Source: Dermacentor variabilis (taxonomy: Eukaryota; Arthropoda; Arachnida; Ixodida; Ixodidae). Taken from it: a stretch of 64,000 nt of DNA. This document shows positions 10,956 through 22,089 of this stretch, piece by piece. The notes beneath the pieces are model-generated. The model was not told where the DNA came from and did no database searches. It worked only from the letters and a program-made list of their open reading frames with translations. The stretch lies in assembly GCF_050947875.1 (NCBI RefSeq), contig NC_134568.1:217895173-217959172 (forward strand). The letters run 5' to 3'. A program made the translations under genes and the position numbers. How positions within the stretch are numbered: position 1 is the stretch's first letter; every line of letters starts with the position of its first letter.

Positions 10956-12177
10956 CAGAACAAAAAAATTGAAGAGACTGAATGTGTCCGCGCGAATAAA
11001 AGTCAAAGGAGAAAAAATAAATAAGAACGTTGTTACCTTGGCTGGTTTTAGTGTATTGACATGGATGCTTCGGCGTAGGTGAAAAAAAAATGTTGGTATT
11101 TTATTATGTGACATGACGGCACAAATGATCCACCACAACGCTTTGTCTCATCGGACCTCGCTGCGTGCTTTGTCAACTTACGTGACAGTGTGTTGATTTG
11201 GCTTGTCTCGTATGTTCCGATGTGAGACTTTAGAAAAGTCAATGCACCTTTGGCTTCAAATATTTATAACAGCATTAAACGCACAAAGTTCCGCTATTGA
11301 AAATCTAAAGCACAGCTTTCGAAATGTCAATGCACCTTTCACATGAAAAGTTTATGAGGTTTATTCCCATAAAGTTTCGGAATTGACATCCATACACTCC
11401 GGTGATTGCGCGGCCTCCACGAGGTGCCGCGGCGAGCCCGCTCGCCATCAAAACGCCCTTGAAACTTTGTGCTCGGATGGGGCTGCTGGTGTTATGTGAC
11501 TCCCGGTACATGGCCGTTGCCGCAAAATCCAGCCTGAGTTCGCAATGTTCGCGGTGAAGTGTCTTTTCCAGTGCTAAAAAGACATTCTAGACAAAATCCA
11601 GGTTGATTTCCGGTGCCGGGGGTTGCTTTGGTCGGCGGTCCGTGGACAGCACGAAAAAATTTCGGGGGGCGGGGGGACTGAAGCCTCATAAGCCCCCCCC
11701 CCCCCCCCGGCTACGCTCCTGGTGCTTGTGTAAGCGCCTAACTGCATGATGCAATATGATGTTGGGATGGAGTTGACACGCATATAGCACCGGGAGAAAA
11801 AGTTTTCCGGCGGTACGCACGCGTCATGAACTGCACCTATAATTAAAGGAACGAGGTTATATACTGTTGCCCGTGCTGCAGTAGCTTTAAGAAGGAGCCA
11901 TGGTGACTACATCGGCTGTTGGTACGCCAAAGCCAGCCAAAACGCTCGTAGTGGTGGTGGGAGAAGCTCGGCAGAGATGGGTTTTTAGTTAACGGCCTCC
12001 TGGCAGTTGCGTCTTTCTATGACGTTTTCGTCAACCAATGCACTCTATTGGTTGACGCCTGTTTCATCGCTGCACTGGCACGCGCGCGCCTGCTCTCGGA
12101 CGGGCTACGCGACGTGGCGCACACGCAAATCGTCTCAAAAAGTTGGCTGCTGTTGGCAGAAGGGAAGTAGGTGTGCG
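10956..12177. other. No recognisable gene; homopolymer C run
   Basis: About 1.2 kb upstream of the LINE 5' end. A run of C residues lies at about 11694-11708. The phrase GTCAATGCACCTTT occurs twice (about 11238 and 11324), a sign of local repetition. Overlapping short ORFs carry no motif I recognise. Confidence 0.3.
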
Positions 12178-12262
12178 ATTGTGGCCAAATGGTTAGTGAG
12201 CACTGGGCTGTTATACTGGAAGTTTAGGGTTCGATGTCATCATCGGACACGCAATACTTTTT
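12178..12262 (+). repeat. tRNA-derived SINE head
   Basis: TGGCCAAATGG at about 12182 matches the RNA polymerase III box A pattern exactly, and GGTTCGATGTC at about 12230 matches box B with small differences at the right spacing. The flanking sequence does not fold into a complete tRNA, so this is a SINE promoter region rather than a tRNA gene. Downstream CATCGGACACGCAATACTTTTTAAA is a SINE body. The 3' end is uncertain. Confidence 0.6.
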
Positions 12263-12503
12263 AAAGTGAAGCTTTGTTATCTCCGCTTTGTTGGCGAAGC
12301 TTTCGTAGCTATTGGCATAATGATATCACGTGGCCCCTTGCGCCGGCTTTGTTTGTTTACAGTCACGCTTCAGTGCCATTTTTGCTCGAGAAGGGGCGCT
12401 TGTTGGCGCCAATCCTTCCATTCCTATTCTGTGTTCGTGGGATTTTGTGAACGCCTTGAAGGAAGTTTTGTGGCAAGTGCGACGTCGCTTCACGTCATTT
12501 TCT

Positions 12504-12668
12504 ATGACCATGACCTGCTGCACCTTCGGATGCCAAAATAATTTTAGCAAAGGCACGAATCTATTCACGGCACCGTCCGGTAAGCGCGACGGGTTCAGAA
12601 GAAAGACTTGGCTTCACCGAATCGGGAGGGAGAACTTCCGACCGACATCCTCCGCGCGACAATGCGAG
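12504..12668 (+). CDS. THAP-type zinc-finger first exon, copy 1
   Basis: From ATG at 12504 (or 12510) the frame reads MTMTCCTFGCQNNF, then FTAPSGKRDGFRRKTWLHRI and ends RQCE at 12668. The pair of Cys four residues apart near the start, the Arg-Lys-x-Trp-Leu-His core and a final Cys-Glu fit the THAP (C2CH) DNA-binding fold. In THAP proteins Cys-x-x-His-Phe follows, so the last zinc ligands should lie on the next exon. A consensus 5' splice site GAG|GTAAGT occurs exactly there (12666-12674). No second exon was found in the window. THAP domains occur in cellular regulators and at the N-terminus of P-element-like transposases; I cannot tell which. Confidence 0.6.
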
Positions 12669-14639
12669 GTAAGTTGTGAGTCTCGCGCAGCTCTCATAGC
12701 ATGTGCCAGGCTTGCGTATTTTGTTGAGGGCAATAACGTAGTAGATATTGCACAGTTCTCTGTGCATGTAGTCGTTTGTCGGCACGCTTTAACACAATCT
12801 TTACGCAACGTCTTCTCTGTTTATATACGCACTACGTGGTCGCGTTAGTCGTATTTGGTGCGCTTAATCGTTTTGTGCGCCAACCGAATTGAGTTCGCGG
12901 GCACGCGAGGCTGCGTGCAATAACATGATTACGAAATTTTTAAGATTCAGCGCAGTCCTTTTGACAAAATTTCACTCTCAATCATAAAAACTCCTCTTAG
13001 GAGAGCAACTCTCTGCATTTTGGGGTTACTCACTAGCCTTCTTTATATAGAATAGCTTTGCTTGCCTCATTTCTTCGTGTTCCTCGTTGGCGGTCGCCCG
13101 GTGGATTTGCGGTACAGAGGCACAGATGAAAAGCGTGCGTGCTTTCCCGAAACCGTGTTACGCGCTGAGTTCGTCGCCAAGCGACCGCATCATAGGTAAT
13201 TGAGACGTATGTGCTAATTCGCGTGAGCTTTAAAGTGTGCAAAGCTTACGATGCGGCGGTGGAGCACTCGCAAAGAAAACATGCGGTCGCCTGCCCGTTC
13301 CCTGGCTGGATTAGTCGTCGTTCGTGCTTAGTCGTTTGCTCGTTCGTGCGCGCTCGTTTAGTCGTTCGCTTGCTCGTTCATTCCACTATTAGTTTCTACA
13401 GTCACTATGTCTAATTGAGACGCGCTTGCTGTAGGGCTCTTAGACTGGTGCGTTTAATTACGCAATGAGACAATAAATGGTGCACACGGACTTGTGACTG
13501 CCGAGGCAAATCTGTAATGCATCTATGCTGAAAATAGACTGTTAGCTTGCAACTCGAATGCCGTTTCATATAAATTTGACCTACATAAAACATCATTTCA
13601 CTTGCCGCAATTTCGGCCGCGTCATGGCGGGGGAATTCTTTGCACGATCATGACTTCACTATATAAAGTCATGTCTCGCAAATGTTACTTCAGAGGGAGT
13701 GCAACCGTCCTCAATGCATGCACCTCAGTGCAACTCGGTTCGCGACAAGTACGTCACTTAGTGAACGGACGAACCAACGCACGATGAAGTGTTATTCGTG
13801 ATAAGTCACTAACCTGAAAAAAATTACTCAAGCCCACTGTGGTCTTGTTTGAGTGAGTTAAGCATTGTTATCGCGCTCCTGCTTCGTGCACGAATGCTAA
13901 AAACGTATTTTATTTGCTTATGTACACAGAGTCCCGACTCGATGATCGGCCGCTGTATTTCTGTCGACGTTGAGACATGAGACATAATGACACCAGCACC
14001 CACCTTTACACCTTTGCCCGCGCTTAGATTGGCAAGCACGCACGTTGACGGCACTGTAGCTTGTAATACACTTTCGAACCTTCAGAGCAGCGATCTCCTT
14101 CAGCCTTTGTACGTCATAGCTGATACACGCCGCGAATTTTCATGGTAAGGGCGGCGCGGATTCTTTAGGCTACTGAGGGCTTGCTGAAAGTCAAGATGTT
14201 GGCATTCGATCGTAAACGTGTTATTTACAACCATTCGCAACAACATCTTGCGACACGCGCTGGACAAATGTTGCGTACCTAATTGTAGGGCACGCGATAC
14301 ATTCGCAGTCGTCAACGCACAGCGTTAACACTCCTTCAGATACTTACGAAATAGTTATCAAAAAATGAAACAAAAGCTGCCGTCACTGAATTTGTATAGC
14401 CATCCGAATAGAAATCATATACTGTATACGAAGTTACGTGGAGCTGGAAAGCCAACGCGAACACTTAAAGCGCACTGCCTTGCTATGCGTGCATTCTCTC
14501 TGCGAAAAGTCTGCTGCGCTCGAGCAGCGTAGGCGGCGCCACGTCGAGGAGGGAGCGTGAAAGAGAGGAGGAACGAGGAGGAGTGAAGCCGGAGGAGGAG
14601 AGTGTCTCTACTTTACGAAGTTTGAGGGGTTCTATGCGG
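12669..14639. other. Possible intron of THAP copy 1, then no recognisable gene
   Basis: If the 12668 donor is used, intron starts here, but I find no convincing acceptor plus THAP-like continuation. A degenerate CGTTCGT-rich stretch lies at 13315-13385 (units such as TCGTTCGTGC). Purine-rich GGAG repeats lie at about 14545-14605. A segment at 14645-14672 (CCTTGATAATTTGAAAGTA) recurs inverted at about 17170-17196. Confidence 0.3.
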
Positions 14640-15041
14640 AGGTAAAGCCCCTTGATAATTTGAAAGTAGCGACACTATCATCCTCGCGGCGCTTTCCTCC
14701 TCGATTCTCCTCGCCCGCCGGCCGCGCACGGCACGCTTTTTCTCCTGGGCTCCCGCGGACGGGCCGCAGCATTCTATGGAGGCGTATTATTTTGGGCCAG
14801 TTGCGCTCCCCAGTGGTGTTGAAAGTTTTGAGAAATGCTGATAACAGCATCGATAACGCTGAAGGACACGTTTTTGAGGAGGTTGGTATTTTCTTAAAGC
14901 CGTACGAACGGGCTATAATGATGTAAAAGGAGCTTTGAGGCGTGTTTTATGCTCCAGACAATTTTTCTGCCACATGATGAGATGCTTTACTTTGTTCGTT
15001 TGATCTAGTATTGCTTGTGGCGCATCCCTTTGTATGTGACT

Positions 15042-16283
15042 TATTAAGCGAAAGCCTTAGATCTCTGTTTCAAGGTCGCGTTGGGAGCTACACAAAATAT
15101 CACGTGACCGAGGTTAGGCCGGAAGCGAACCAGAGCATGTCCAGCCTTGTATAAGAGATGATTACTGATTAACAAATTAATGTTAGTGATTGGATTAAGA
15201 TGAATTAAGGTTATTAAGGAGGATTAAGGAGGATTAAGGATAATTAAGGTGGATTAAACTCATTGAAGGTGGCTTAGAGTGAATGAAGGTAGATACGGGT
15301 GCATTAGAGAGGATTAAGGTGCATTATAAGGAGGATTAGGCTGGATTAAGGTTCGATGAAGGCGGATTAGGGTCATTGAGGAGAATTATCGTGGATTAAG
15401 GTGAATGAAAGTGGATTAGTGTGGATTCAGGAAGGTTAAAGTGCATTAAGGAGGATCAGGGTAGATTAAAGTCGATGAAGTTGGAGTAGGGTGCATTCAG
15501 GAGAATCATCGTGGATTAATGTGAATGAAGGAGGAATAAGGAAGATTACGGTGGATTAAAGTTGATGAAAGAGGAGGAAGGTGAATTAAGGTGAACTAAG
15601 ATGGATTAAGGTACATTAAAGAGGATTAATGCCGATTAGGGTCGATGAAGGATTAGCTGGATTAAGGTTTATAACAGTAGGCTTTACAACCTCAATCCTC
15701 CTTCATCAACCATAATCCACGCTAATCCTTCTTAATCCTTGTTCATGCACCTTAATGCTCCTTAATGCACTCTAATCCATCCTAATCAGTCTTATTACTC
15801 GTTCATCAAGCCTTATTCACCTTAATCCACCCTAATCCACCTTATTAGTCCTTCGTTCACCTTAATCCTCTTTCATCCACCGTAATCGTTATTCATGCAC
15901 CTTAATCCTGCTTGATCCACCTGAATACACCCTAATCCATCTTATTCTACCCTAATCCATCCTAATCGGTCTTAATCCTCCTTTATCAACCCTAGTTAAC
16001 CTTATTCTACCCTAATCGACCTTAATCCTCCTGCACCCACCTTAATCCTCCCTAATCCTTTTTCATACACCTTAATCTTTAATCATGCACTGTAATCCTC
16101 GTAATACACTCTAATCCACTTTAATTCAATCACTAATTAATCATCGGTCAATTTGGGTAATCATTCTCTTATACAGGAGTGCACATGCTTTGGGTCGCCT
16201 CTGGCCTTCCTTAGGTCACGTGATATTTTCTGTTCACAACGCCACCTTGAAGCGCAGAAATCTAAAGGCTTTCACCTTAAAAC
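15042..16283. repeat. 1.24-kb foldback element built of 10-bp GGATTAAGGT-type repeats
   Basis: The outer 150 bp of each side are reverse complements: the left has GAAAGCCTTAGATCTCTG, AATATCACGTGACC and TTGTATAAGAGA in that order, and the right carries all three inverted. Inside, from about 15190 to 15660, lie about 45 degenerate copies of a 10-bp unit (GGATTAAGGT; variants GATGAAGGT, GGATTAGGGT). From about 15685 to 16130 the same unit runs in reverse complement (ACCTTAATCC). The turn is near 15672. There is no ORF, so it is a non-autonomous foldback transposon. The transcript of either strand would form a long hairpin. Confidence 0.85.
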
Positions 16284-16731
16284 TTTAAAAAAAGCGCAAG
16301 GTGGACTAGCTAGCGCTCGTCACCTGCAGTACCACGGGTATACTTGCCACTAATTTTTTCAGGGCTTCCATTCATTATATCTGACTGACGCACAGATCAA
16401 CGTAAGCTAGAAATAATAGCTCCACTACAAGCCGCTATTTCAATTTTCAGTAAAACAAACAGCGAAAAGTGTCATCGAGAGGCTGTATCTTCGCACTTAA
16501 TGGTTCACAGCGGAAAGCAGAATCTATAGTGCTGCGTTTCCGACTGAATAACAGCAGTTGACGACTTGCGAGGTGATGGAGCCGCCATTGAACTTTAAGC
16601 ATACTGAGGACAACCGCATTTTTATGCAACGTACAAATTGCCGCAACAAAAACGCTGGTGAGCAGGCCGGAAGAAAGAAAAAGTGCAGCATTACGGGATG
16701 CTTTGCTACGAAAATAAGAAAGATGCCTCAG

Positions 16732-16887
16732 CTCGCAAACAACGCTGTTCTGTATCGCAACAAAGTTCTTTCGGCCATGCAGCCACTGCTTCCTGCGCAA
16801 GCCGTCACGCTTTCCTTGTGGTATCATAAAAACGGCATAACCATCTTCAGGCTTCTTGCTGCAGTTATATACTCAACAGCACGGCAT
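16732..16887 (-). pseudogene. THAP-type zinc-finger first exon, copy 2, broken
   Basis: Reading from ATG at 16887 gives MPCC, then a TGA stop at codon 5, then VYNCSKKPEDGYAVF, IPQGKRDGLRRKQWLH and finally VVCE at 16732. Spacing of Cys pairs, the Arg-Arg-Lys-x-Trp-Leu-His core and the terminal Cys-Glu align with copies 1 and 3. Compared with them two residues around Gly-Arg-Lys-Asn-Phe are missing. The position of the splice donor reads CTGAGG where GTGAGG would be expected, so both the reading frame and splicing appear lost. It is a pseudo-exon of the same family. Confidence 0.6.
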
Positions 16888-18597
16888 AGCGCTAGCACAT
16901 AGAGTAGGAAACACAGCGTAAAACGTCCGCTGCGCCGAGCTGGAGCGCCGAGCCAGCCGAGATGAGGAGAAAAATGGCGCGAACAAAAAGAAAAACACAT
17001 GCAAAACGCAAGATCCGCGCGTTTCCAAGGGCAACGGCAGGGAGACCAATCGTCGTACAGAAAAACGGGGGCAAAACTGGTTTCCGCGCGGGGGGGGGGG
17101 AGGTAGGGACGCGCAAGGGACGAGGAGGAGGCGAGGAGGTCGCGTAGCTGCGGCAGAGTTCAAAGAGTGGCGGTACTTTCAAATTATCAAGGGACTTTAA
17201 GGGTGTGTGGCCGTGGGCGCCATCTGTTGGCGCTTCAAGGGGGCTTGCTCCACTTTCCTCTTCATGATACCGCTGCACCCTCCTCCTCCGCTTTCCTACT
17301 CACGCTCTCTTCATTCTCGCCGTATATAATACCCCCCCCCCCCTCGCGCGCTCCGCGTTCGCTCCTTCATCCTTCGCTGTGCTCGTTCACTCGGTTAGAC
17401 CAAGGTCAAACGCCGAGGCACGCCGACGCTCAACGCAGGAATGGGCGCCTAAGAGCTGCGCTCTAAGAAGAGTTTTGTGTGTGTGTGTGGGGGGGGGGGG
17501 GGGGTGTGCTGCTTACTGTCTGCCTGCACAGAGCACCTGACCCTTTTTTATTTCTTTTGTTTCGTTGATTCAGCACCAGTTTGAAAGCGCAGTTTTTATA
17601 AGCATCTGTTGATCTAGTTTTGCAGCAGATTTCCTAGAAGCCCTCGCCATGCCAGACCTACTCTCCCATTTTCTTTTAGTTCCTAAAACAACGTACAACG
17701 CCTATGCAACTGAAGGGTGTTCACGTTCGTAGTTTAATACGCATGCATATGCGGACTCTGAATCTTTCAGTTAGGATGATATGTCGGCACTTGGTTTCGC
17801 ACTATTTAGCGTAGTTTGCTTCTTTCTTTTGAGGCACCGATGAACATAGGAAACCTTTTCGAAGTTAAAGATGAACTGTCCCGTAGAGAAGATCATTGCG
17901 AAAGTAGAAGGCAACTCTGCAGTACTCAGTTATTACGCAATAATCGGGACGGCATATTAAGTCTTGTGTGCAGGCATTTCTGTCGCGATTGGAGTGTGCT
18001 CAACAAATAATGCTTAAAGCTTGTACCATGGCAGTGTCAAGTTTAACTCATTTCACATGTAAAAGAAAAAAAAGCTGATGAGGGGCGAGTTGGCATACTT
18101 TCATCTTGAAATAACGAAGGGGGTTGGGATTGTGGGCCTGCGGTTTTAGCGTATGTGGCTACCTTGTAGATATGTATGTGTGTGCCGTTGCGAATAAAAC
18201 ATTAGTTCTGCGTTGAACGCATGTTCTGTTTTCTTCTTCGTGAAGTGTTTCGTTGTTGTTATCTTCAAGATGCAAGTTTTAATTCACTTTATGAAATGAG
18301 TCTTCAAATTGGATAAGTATTGTTGGGCCTTCCTTCGACTGTATGGTCCATAGTCGGAGTTATATGCAAACACGTGATCAAAGGCAGTATGAGCATTGCA
18401 ATGAGATACTCAAACGAAAGTACGTGGTAACGAAACGGTAACCGCAGATGAGGCGTCATCATTGCATTGTCAAATTTCAGAAACCTCATCCCTCATGTGA
18501 TCCCCGTCAGCACTCACTTTGGAGCCGGTGAAAACGTCGAAGCTTATAGTTTCAAATTCAAGAGCCCTGCTGGCACTTCGTATAAACAAACAAACAA
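16888..18597. other. No recognisable gene; G/C homopolymer runs
   Basis: GC-rich DNA directly upstream (minus-strand sense) of THAP copy 2 could be its former promoter region. Homopolymers lie at about 17090-17100 (G), 17331-17342 (C) and 17489-17503 (G). A TATATAA sequence is at about 17323. The tract near 17438-17470 (AAGAGCTGCGCTCTAA) is shared with 48451-48475, indicating a dispersed repeat. From 17500 to 18590 I see nothing further. Confidence 0.3.
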
Positions 18598-19210
18598 ACA
18601 AAATTTGGAGGACGCTTAAGCTTAGCCTTTAAGAGTGGAACGCCGATAGCATCCAAAGATCCCTGACTGCTTCTCACGCTTCCCGACAACTGGAGCGTAT
18701 GTAATCATAACGTTTACCGGGAAACACTGGCCGCAAACGCTATGCACGAAGACGGGCTTTCTGGTAGAAGCGCGGGATTTTGCATGGGCTGCGATGCGAC
18801 AGAGGCGAGCGCCAGCTGGAGGTATTGCAAGGAACCGTACGCGCCTCTCTGTGGCCCCCGAGACACCCGCGCGCCGGTGGGCGCAAATGGTGGACGCCGC
18901 GGCTGGTTTGTGAATGGCAGAAACGCTGGAAAAGGGGTTTCTTTGAGTTTTCGCGTAACAGAATTATGTTTTCTCGTATAGTCAAATCACAATCCGAGAG
19001 CTATCATGTATTTAGGTAGTGTGTAAGTCACAGTTTACGATTTTTCCACGTACTTTACCTTGAGAAACTCAGTTATTTCAGTAAATTCATGGCGTCACAT
19101 GGAGGGCCTGGGTTTTGGCGGTTCGAAAACTTTTTTCTTTTCGCCGAAAGCGACGCCTGAAGCCGACAACAGATATTCTGCGACACAGGCGCCTTAACGC
19201 TTTCGCGTTA
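18598..19210 (+). repeat. Interspersed repeat family B, copy 1
   Basis: The segment matches, in reverse complement, 40994-41567. Shared landmarks in order are GGAGGACGC(T/C)TAAGCTT, CCTTTAAGAGTGGAACGCC, CTTCTCACGCTTCCCG and GTTGCAAGGAACCG (with small changes), and finally a GACACAGGCG...TTAACGC ending. No coding capacity is preserved. It is an old non-autonomous repeat of unknown class. Confidence 0.65.
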
Positions 19211-19335
19211 AAAACAACCAGACAACAACAATAAAACCAATGAACAAAATCATGTCACCAGCCATTATAAGAAGGAAGCCAAAGTTTAGTCAGCTGCGGC
19301 AGACACAGCCCCCAGCGCAACACAGTGGACTGTGT

Positions 19336-19638
19336 CTTCATAATTAATGAGCGCAGTAAACCGGCAGCTTAGCCGTGCCCATGAGCTAAAGATCGTTTTT
19401 TCTCGAAACTCTCACCAATCTCTTAAGCCTGTTCATACTCATTGCAGAGAATACGTATGCGATTGCCGGCCAGCTTAACAGATCAATTGATTCATTATAA
19501 TTAAGGAGCGCTGTAAGCTTCATAATTAATGAGCGCAGTAAACCGGCAGCTTAGCCGTGCCCGTGAGCTAAAGATCGTTTTTTCTCGAAACTCTCACCAA
19601 TCTCTTAAGCCTGTTCATGCTCATTGCAGAGAATACGT
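19336..19638. repeat. Tandem duplication, 121 bp twice with 182-bp period
   Basis: Positions 19336-19456 and 19518-19638 are identical apart from two substitutions (CCCATGAG/CCCGTGAG and TCATACTC/TCATGCTC). The 61 bp between them are not part of a third copy. It is a young local duplication with no coding content. Confidence 0.9.
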
Positions 19639-22089
19639 GCATGAAAATTGGACACTGCTTTCCTGTTTATTTTTTTTCTCTTATTTTTTCGTACCTTTTA
19701 CTCTCAGGTTAGTATAAAGCGTCAACAAGCCGCTAACGAATGAGATATTTTTGTAACAGGATTAACTTTCCATCCGTGCATACTACATTTAATATCCTCC
19801 AATTTATGATATTTGAAAACTTCCTATCTATGCCGGACGCTGTTCATATTAGTCTTTCATTAGCACTGTGGTGGATATTTGTGCTGTCCTTGGGTCATAG
19901 TATTATCACAGATAACCCTGAAGCGAAAAAGTACAGGTGGAATAGAACTCGCCAACGTGTATCGGGAGAAGCTGTATGCGAGATGTAAATTTTTGTTGCT
20001 GAGGTTTGTTAATTTGAAGATTTTGCCAACGATAAAAGTTTGGAGGTAGGCAAAAGAGAGAGAAAGAAAATGTATTTGCCTAAAAGCAGAGAGGTCGGTC
20101 TGAGCTAATGCATGCTCTGGCCATTTACTCTACTCACCGTACTTTTGGTTACAGCGCAAACGGACACGGACAACCTTTTGTCAGTGTCCTGTTGCACTGT
20201 TACCAAAAGTACAATGAATCCTAACCAATTCGCCTACCTTGCTATCTTGTTTCTTTTACTCTACAATGGAACAACACGGACGGGGAACTGAAGATCTGTC
20301 ATAACACGATAATGAGCCTCCTCAACAAACTTTCGTTAGTGGTAGACCAACCCTTTACCATCTTTAACTTTCGACTGCATTAATAACAGTAACAAATACA
20401 CGTATTAGGCCCCTTACTGCGTCATCGGGGAATGCTTGCCTGTTAGCACCGCAATTCCACTGAACTATACGGGCACCTCCACGACAACTTTAAGTGACCA
20501 GTCTAACAAAAAGAAAAAATTAGTGCCCTTCCAGTCTGTGAAGAAGAATAACCACCGAAGCTGTATTGGGATGACTGACTGCTATATACTAATTTATATA
20601 GTTATTGCTATATTGATTGAATAAAGGCACATACACGTAACTTCTTGATTGTTATCGTCTTTATTTTTCACCATTAGTTAGCACAGTGACCATAGCTTTG
20701 TGGTCGCTGTGGTACACCGCGATCGGCTGTACTGCTGTGCTTCACACGTTCCTGCCAAAGGGTAAATCTATACACGACCGATGACGCATGGTTGGCACAT
20801 TGACGTCCACGTAGCACTCAATTCCAAACCGTTCCAACAGGAAGGACACAATCCACTTGCCGTCGGGGCGCCCTAGGTTGACGTTAATATTCGATGATTG
20901 GTGAATACACTATTGCGCTTCATTATGCTCTTCGACCCTCCAATGGGCGCGAAGGAGCGCCGCCATCACACGTTTTATATAGGGATATGAAGGTCATGCT
21001 TCATAACATGGTCGATAAGGTGATAACATTCAGAGCCACCACCGCGACTGATAACATCACGCGGAAACAGGTGGATGACTACAGATCTTTTCTTTTTCAT
21101 TCTACACGGCTTCTGCCCACGGACACATTTTTGATCAAAACCTAGCCATATACAGCTTCTCTGTAAAAAAAAGGACAATAAAGTGATTGCTGGTGCTTAA
21201 CTGGTTGAGTAACTCTGGAGGTACTCAGAGTAGATTGCAACAATTCACGTGTTCTCTAAAGATTCGCCGGAGACACGGTGTGTCTCAACATAAGATTAAA
21301 ACCGAAAGAAACAGCGATCCTGTAATTAGGGAAAATAAATCGCCGTTTCCTCTGAAACAATGCGTCCTCGGTGCAGTGCTATTATTTCCGACAGTGAGGG
21401 TCAGAGCTCCGATGGCGCAAGCATTGCCTCAGAGCCACCGGGGGTTAATCTTGCGTGCAGTGGCATTAGCCATACGTTATCCTTCCACCATACCGCCATC
21501 GGTTCGGCCTTGTAGCTATGCGCCCAACACAACTGTGCGGTTGCTCTTCGCACGACAGCGCACGTATACGAACACGTTTCAGAGGCCTAGAGCGGCGATC
21601 AATTCGAGCTCGATAATCCAGCAGTGACATGACAGTCATCTGTTTTTTTCTTTATTTATTTACGTAAGAATTTATTTCTCCAATTTATGGAGAGCCTACG
21701 AACATTTGAACTACCAAATAACACGAGCTTAACTGTACGAACGTTTGGTCGGCTGTTCTTTTCAATGAAAGGGTACTTGAATATAAATTTATCAGAAAAA
21801 TAATGTTATACAGCAGATTAAGGACAATGTGTGGTCTGGACTGTCAGAGACGCCATATTGTGAGGCTCCGATATCATTTTCCCTACCCGGTCTTTTGCAA
21901 CATAAACATGAATGTAAGCGCATAGATTGTTTTCAGAACTCTCGGAATGAAGTCGTAGTTACCTGTGCCTGTCGTAGTTACCTGTCAATTTTCGTAGCTT
22001 TCTTTTTCCACGAGTACTCTAAACATTTCTTGCTTATCTCAACTGCTTACTGGTTAATGCTTCCGTGCATTTTAATAGTGGCGCTTCTA
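19639..22089. other. No recognisable gene
   Basis: AT-rich DNA with ORFs up to 146 codons (21187-21627, plus) that show no motif. CATATACAGCTTCTCTGTAAAAAAAA at about 21147-21172 resembles the repeat end seen at 34625-34648 and in part at 53765-53780, so remnants of that family are present. CGTAGTTACCTGTC(A/G) is duplicated at about 21953 and 21971. Confidence 0.3.

Noticed and set aside
15190..16130. Interstitial telomere repeat
   Set aside because: The unit is GGATTAAGGT with 10-bp period and many variants; arthropod telomeres are TTAGG with 5-bp period. It also lies inside a foldback element.
15190..16130. CRISPR array
   Set aside because: No constant repeats separated by unique spacers; eukaryotic context.
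20400..20480. tRNA-like sequence on the minus strand (TAGTTCAGTGG)
   Set aside because: Box A-like only; no box B at suitable distance.
21187..21627. 146-codon ORF as a gene
   Set aside because: No motif, no splice signals and composition like surrounding DNA.
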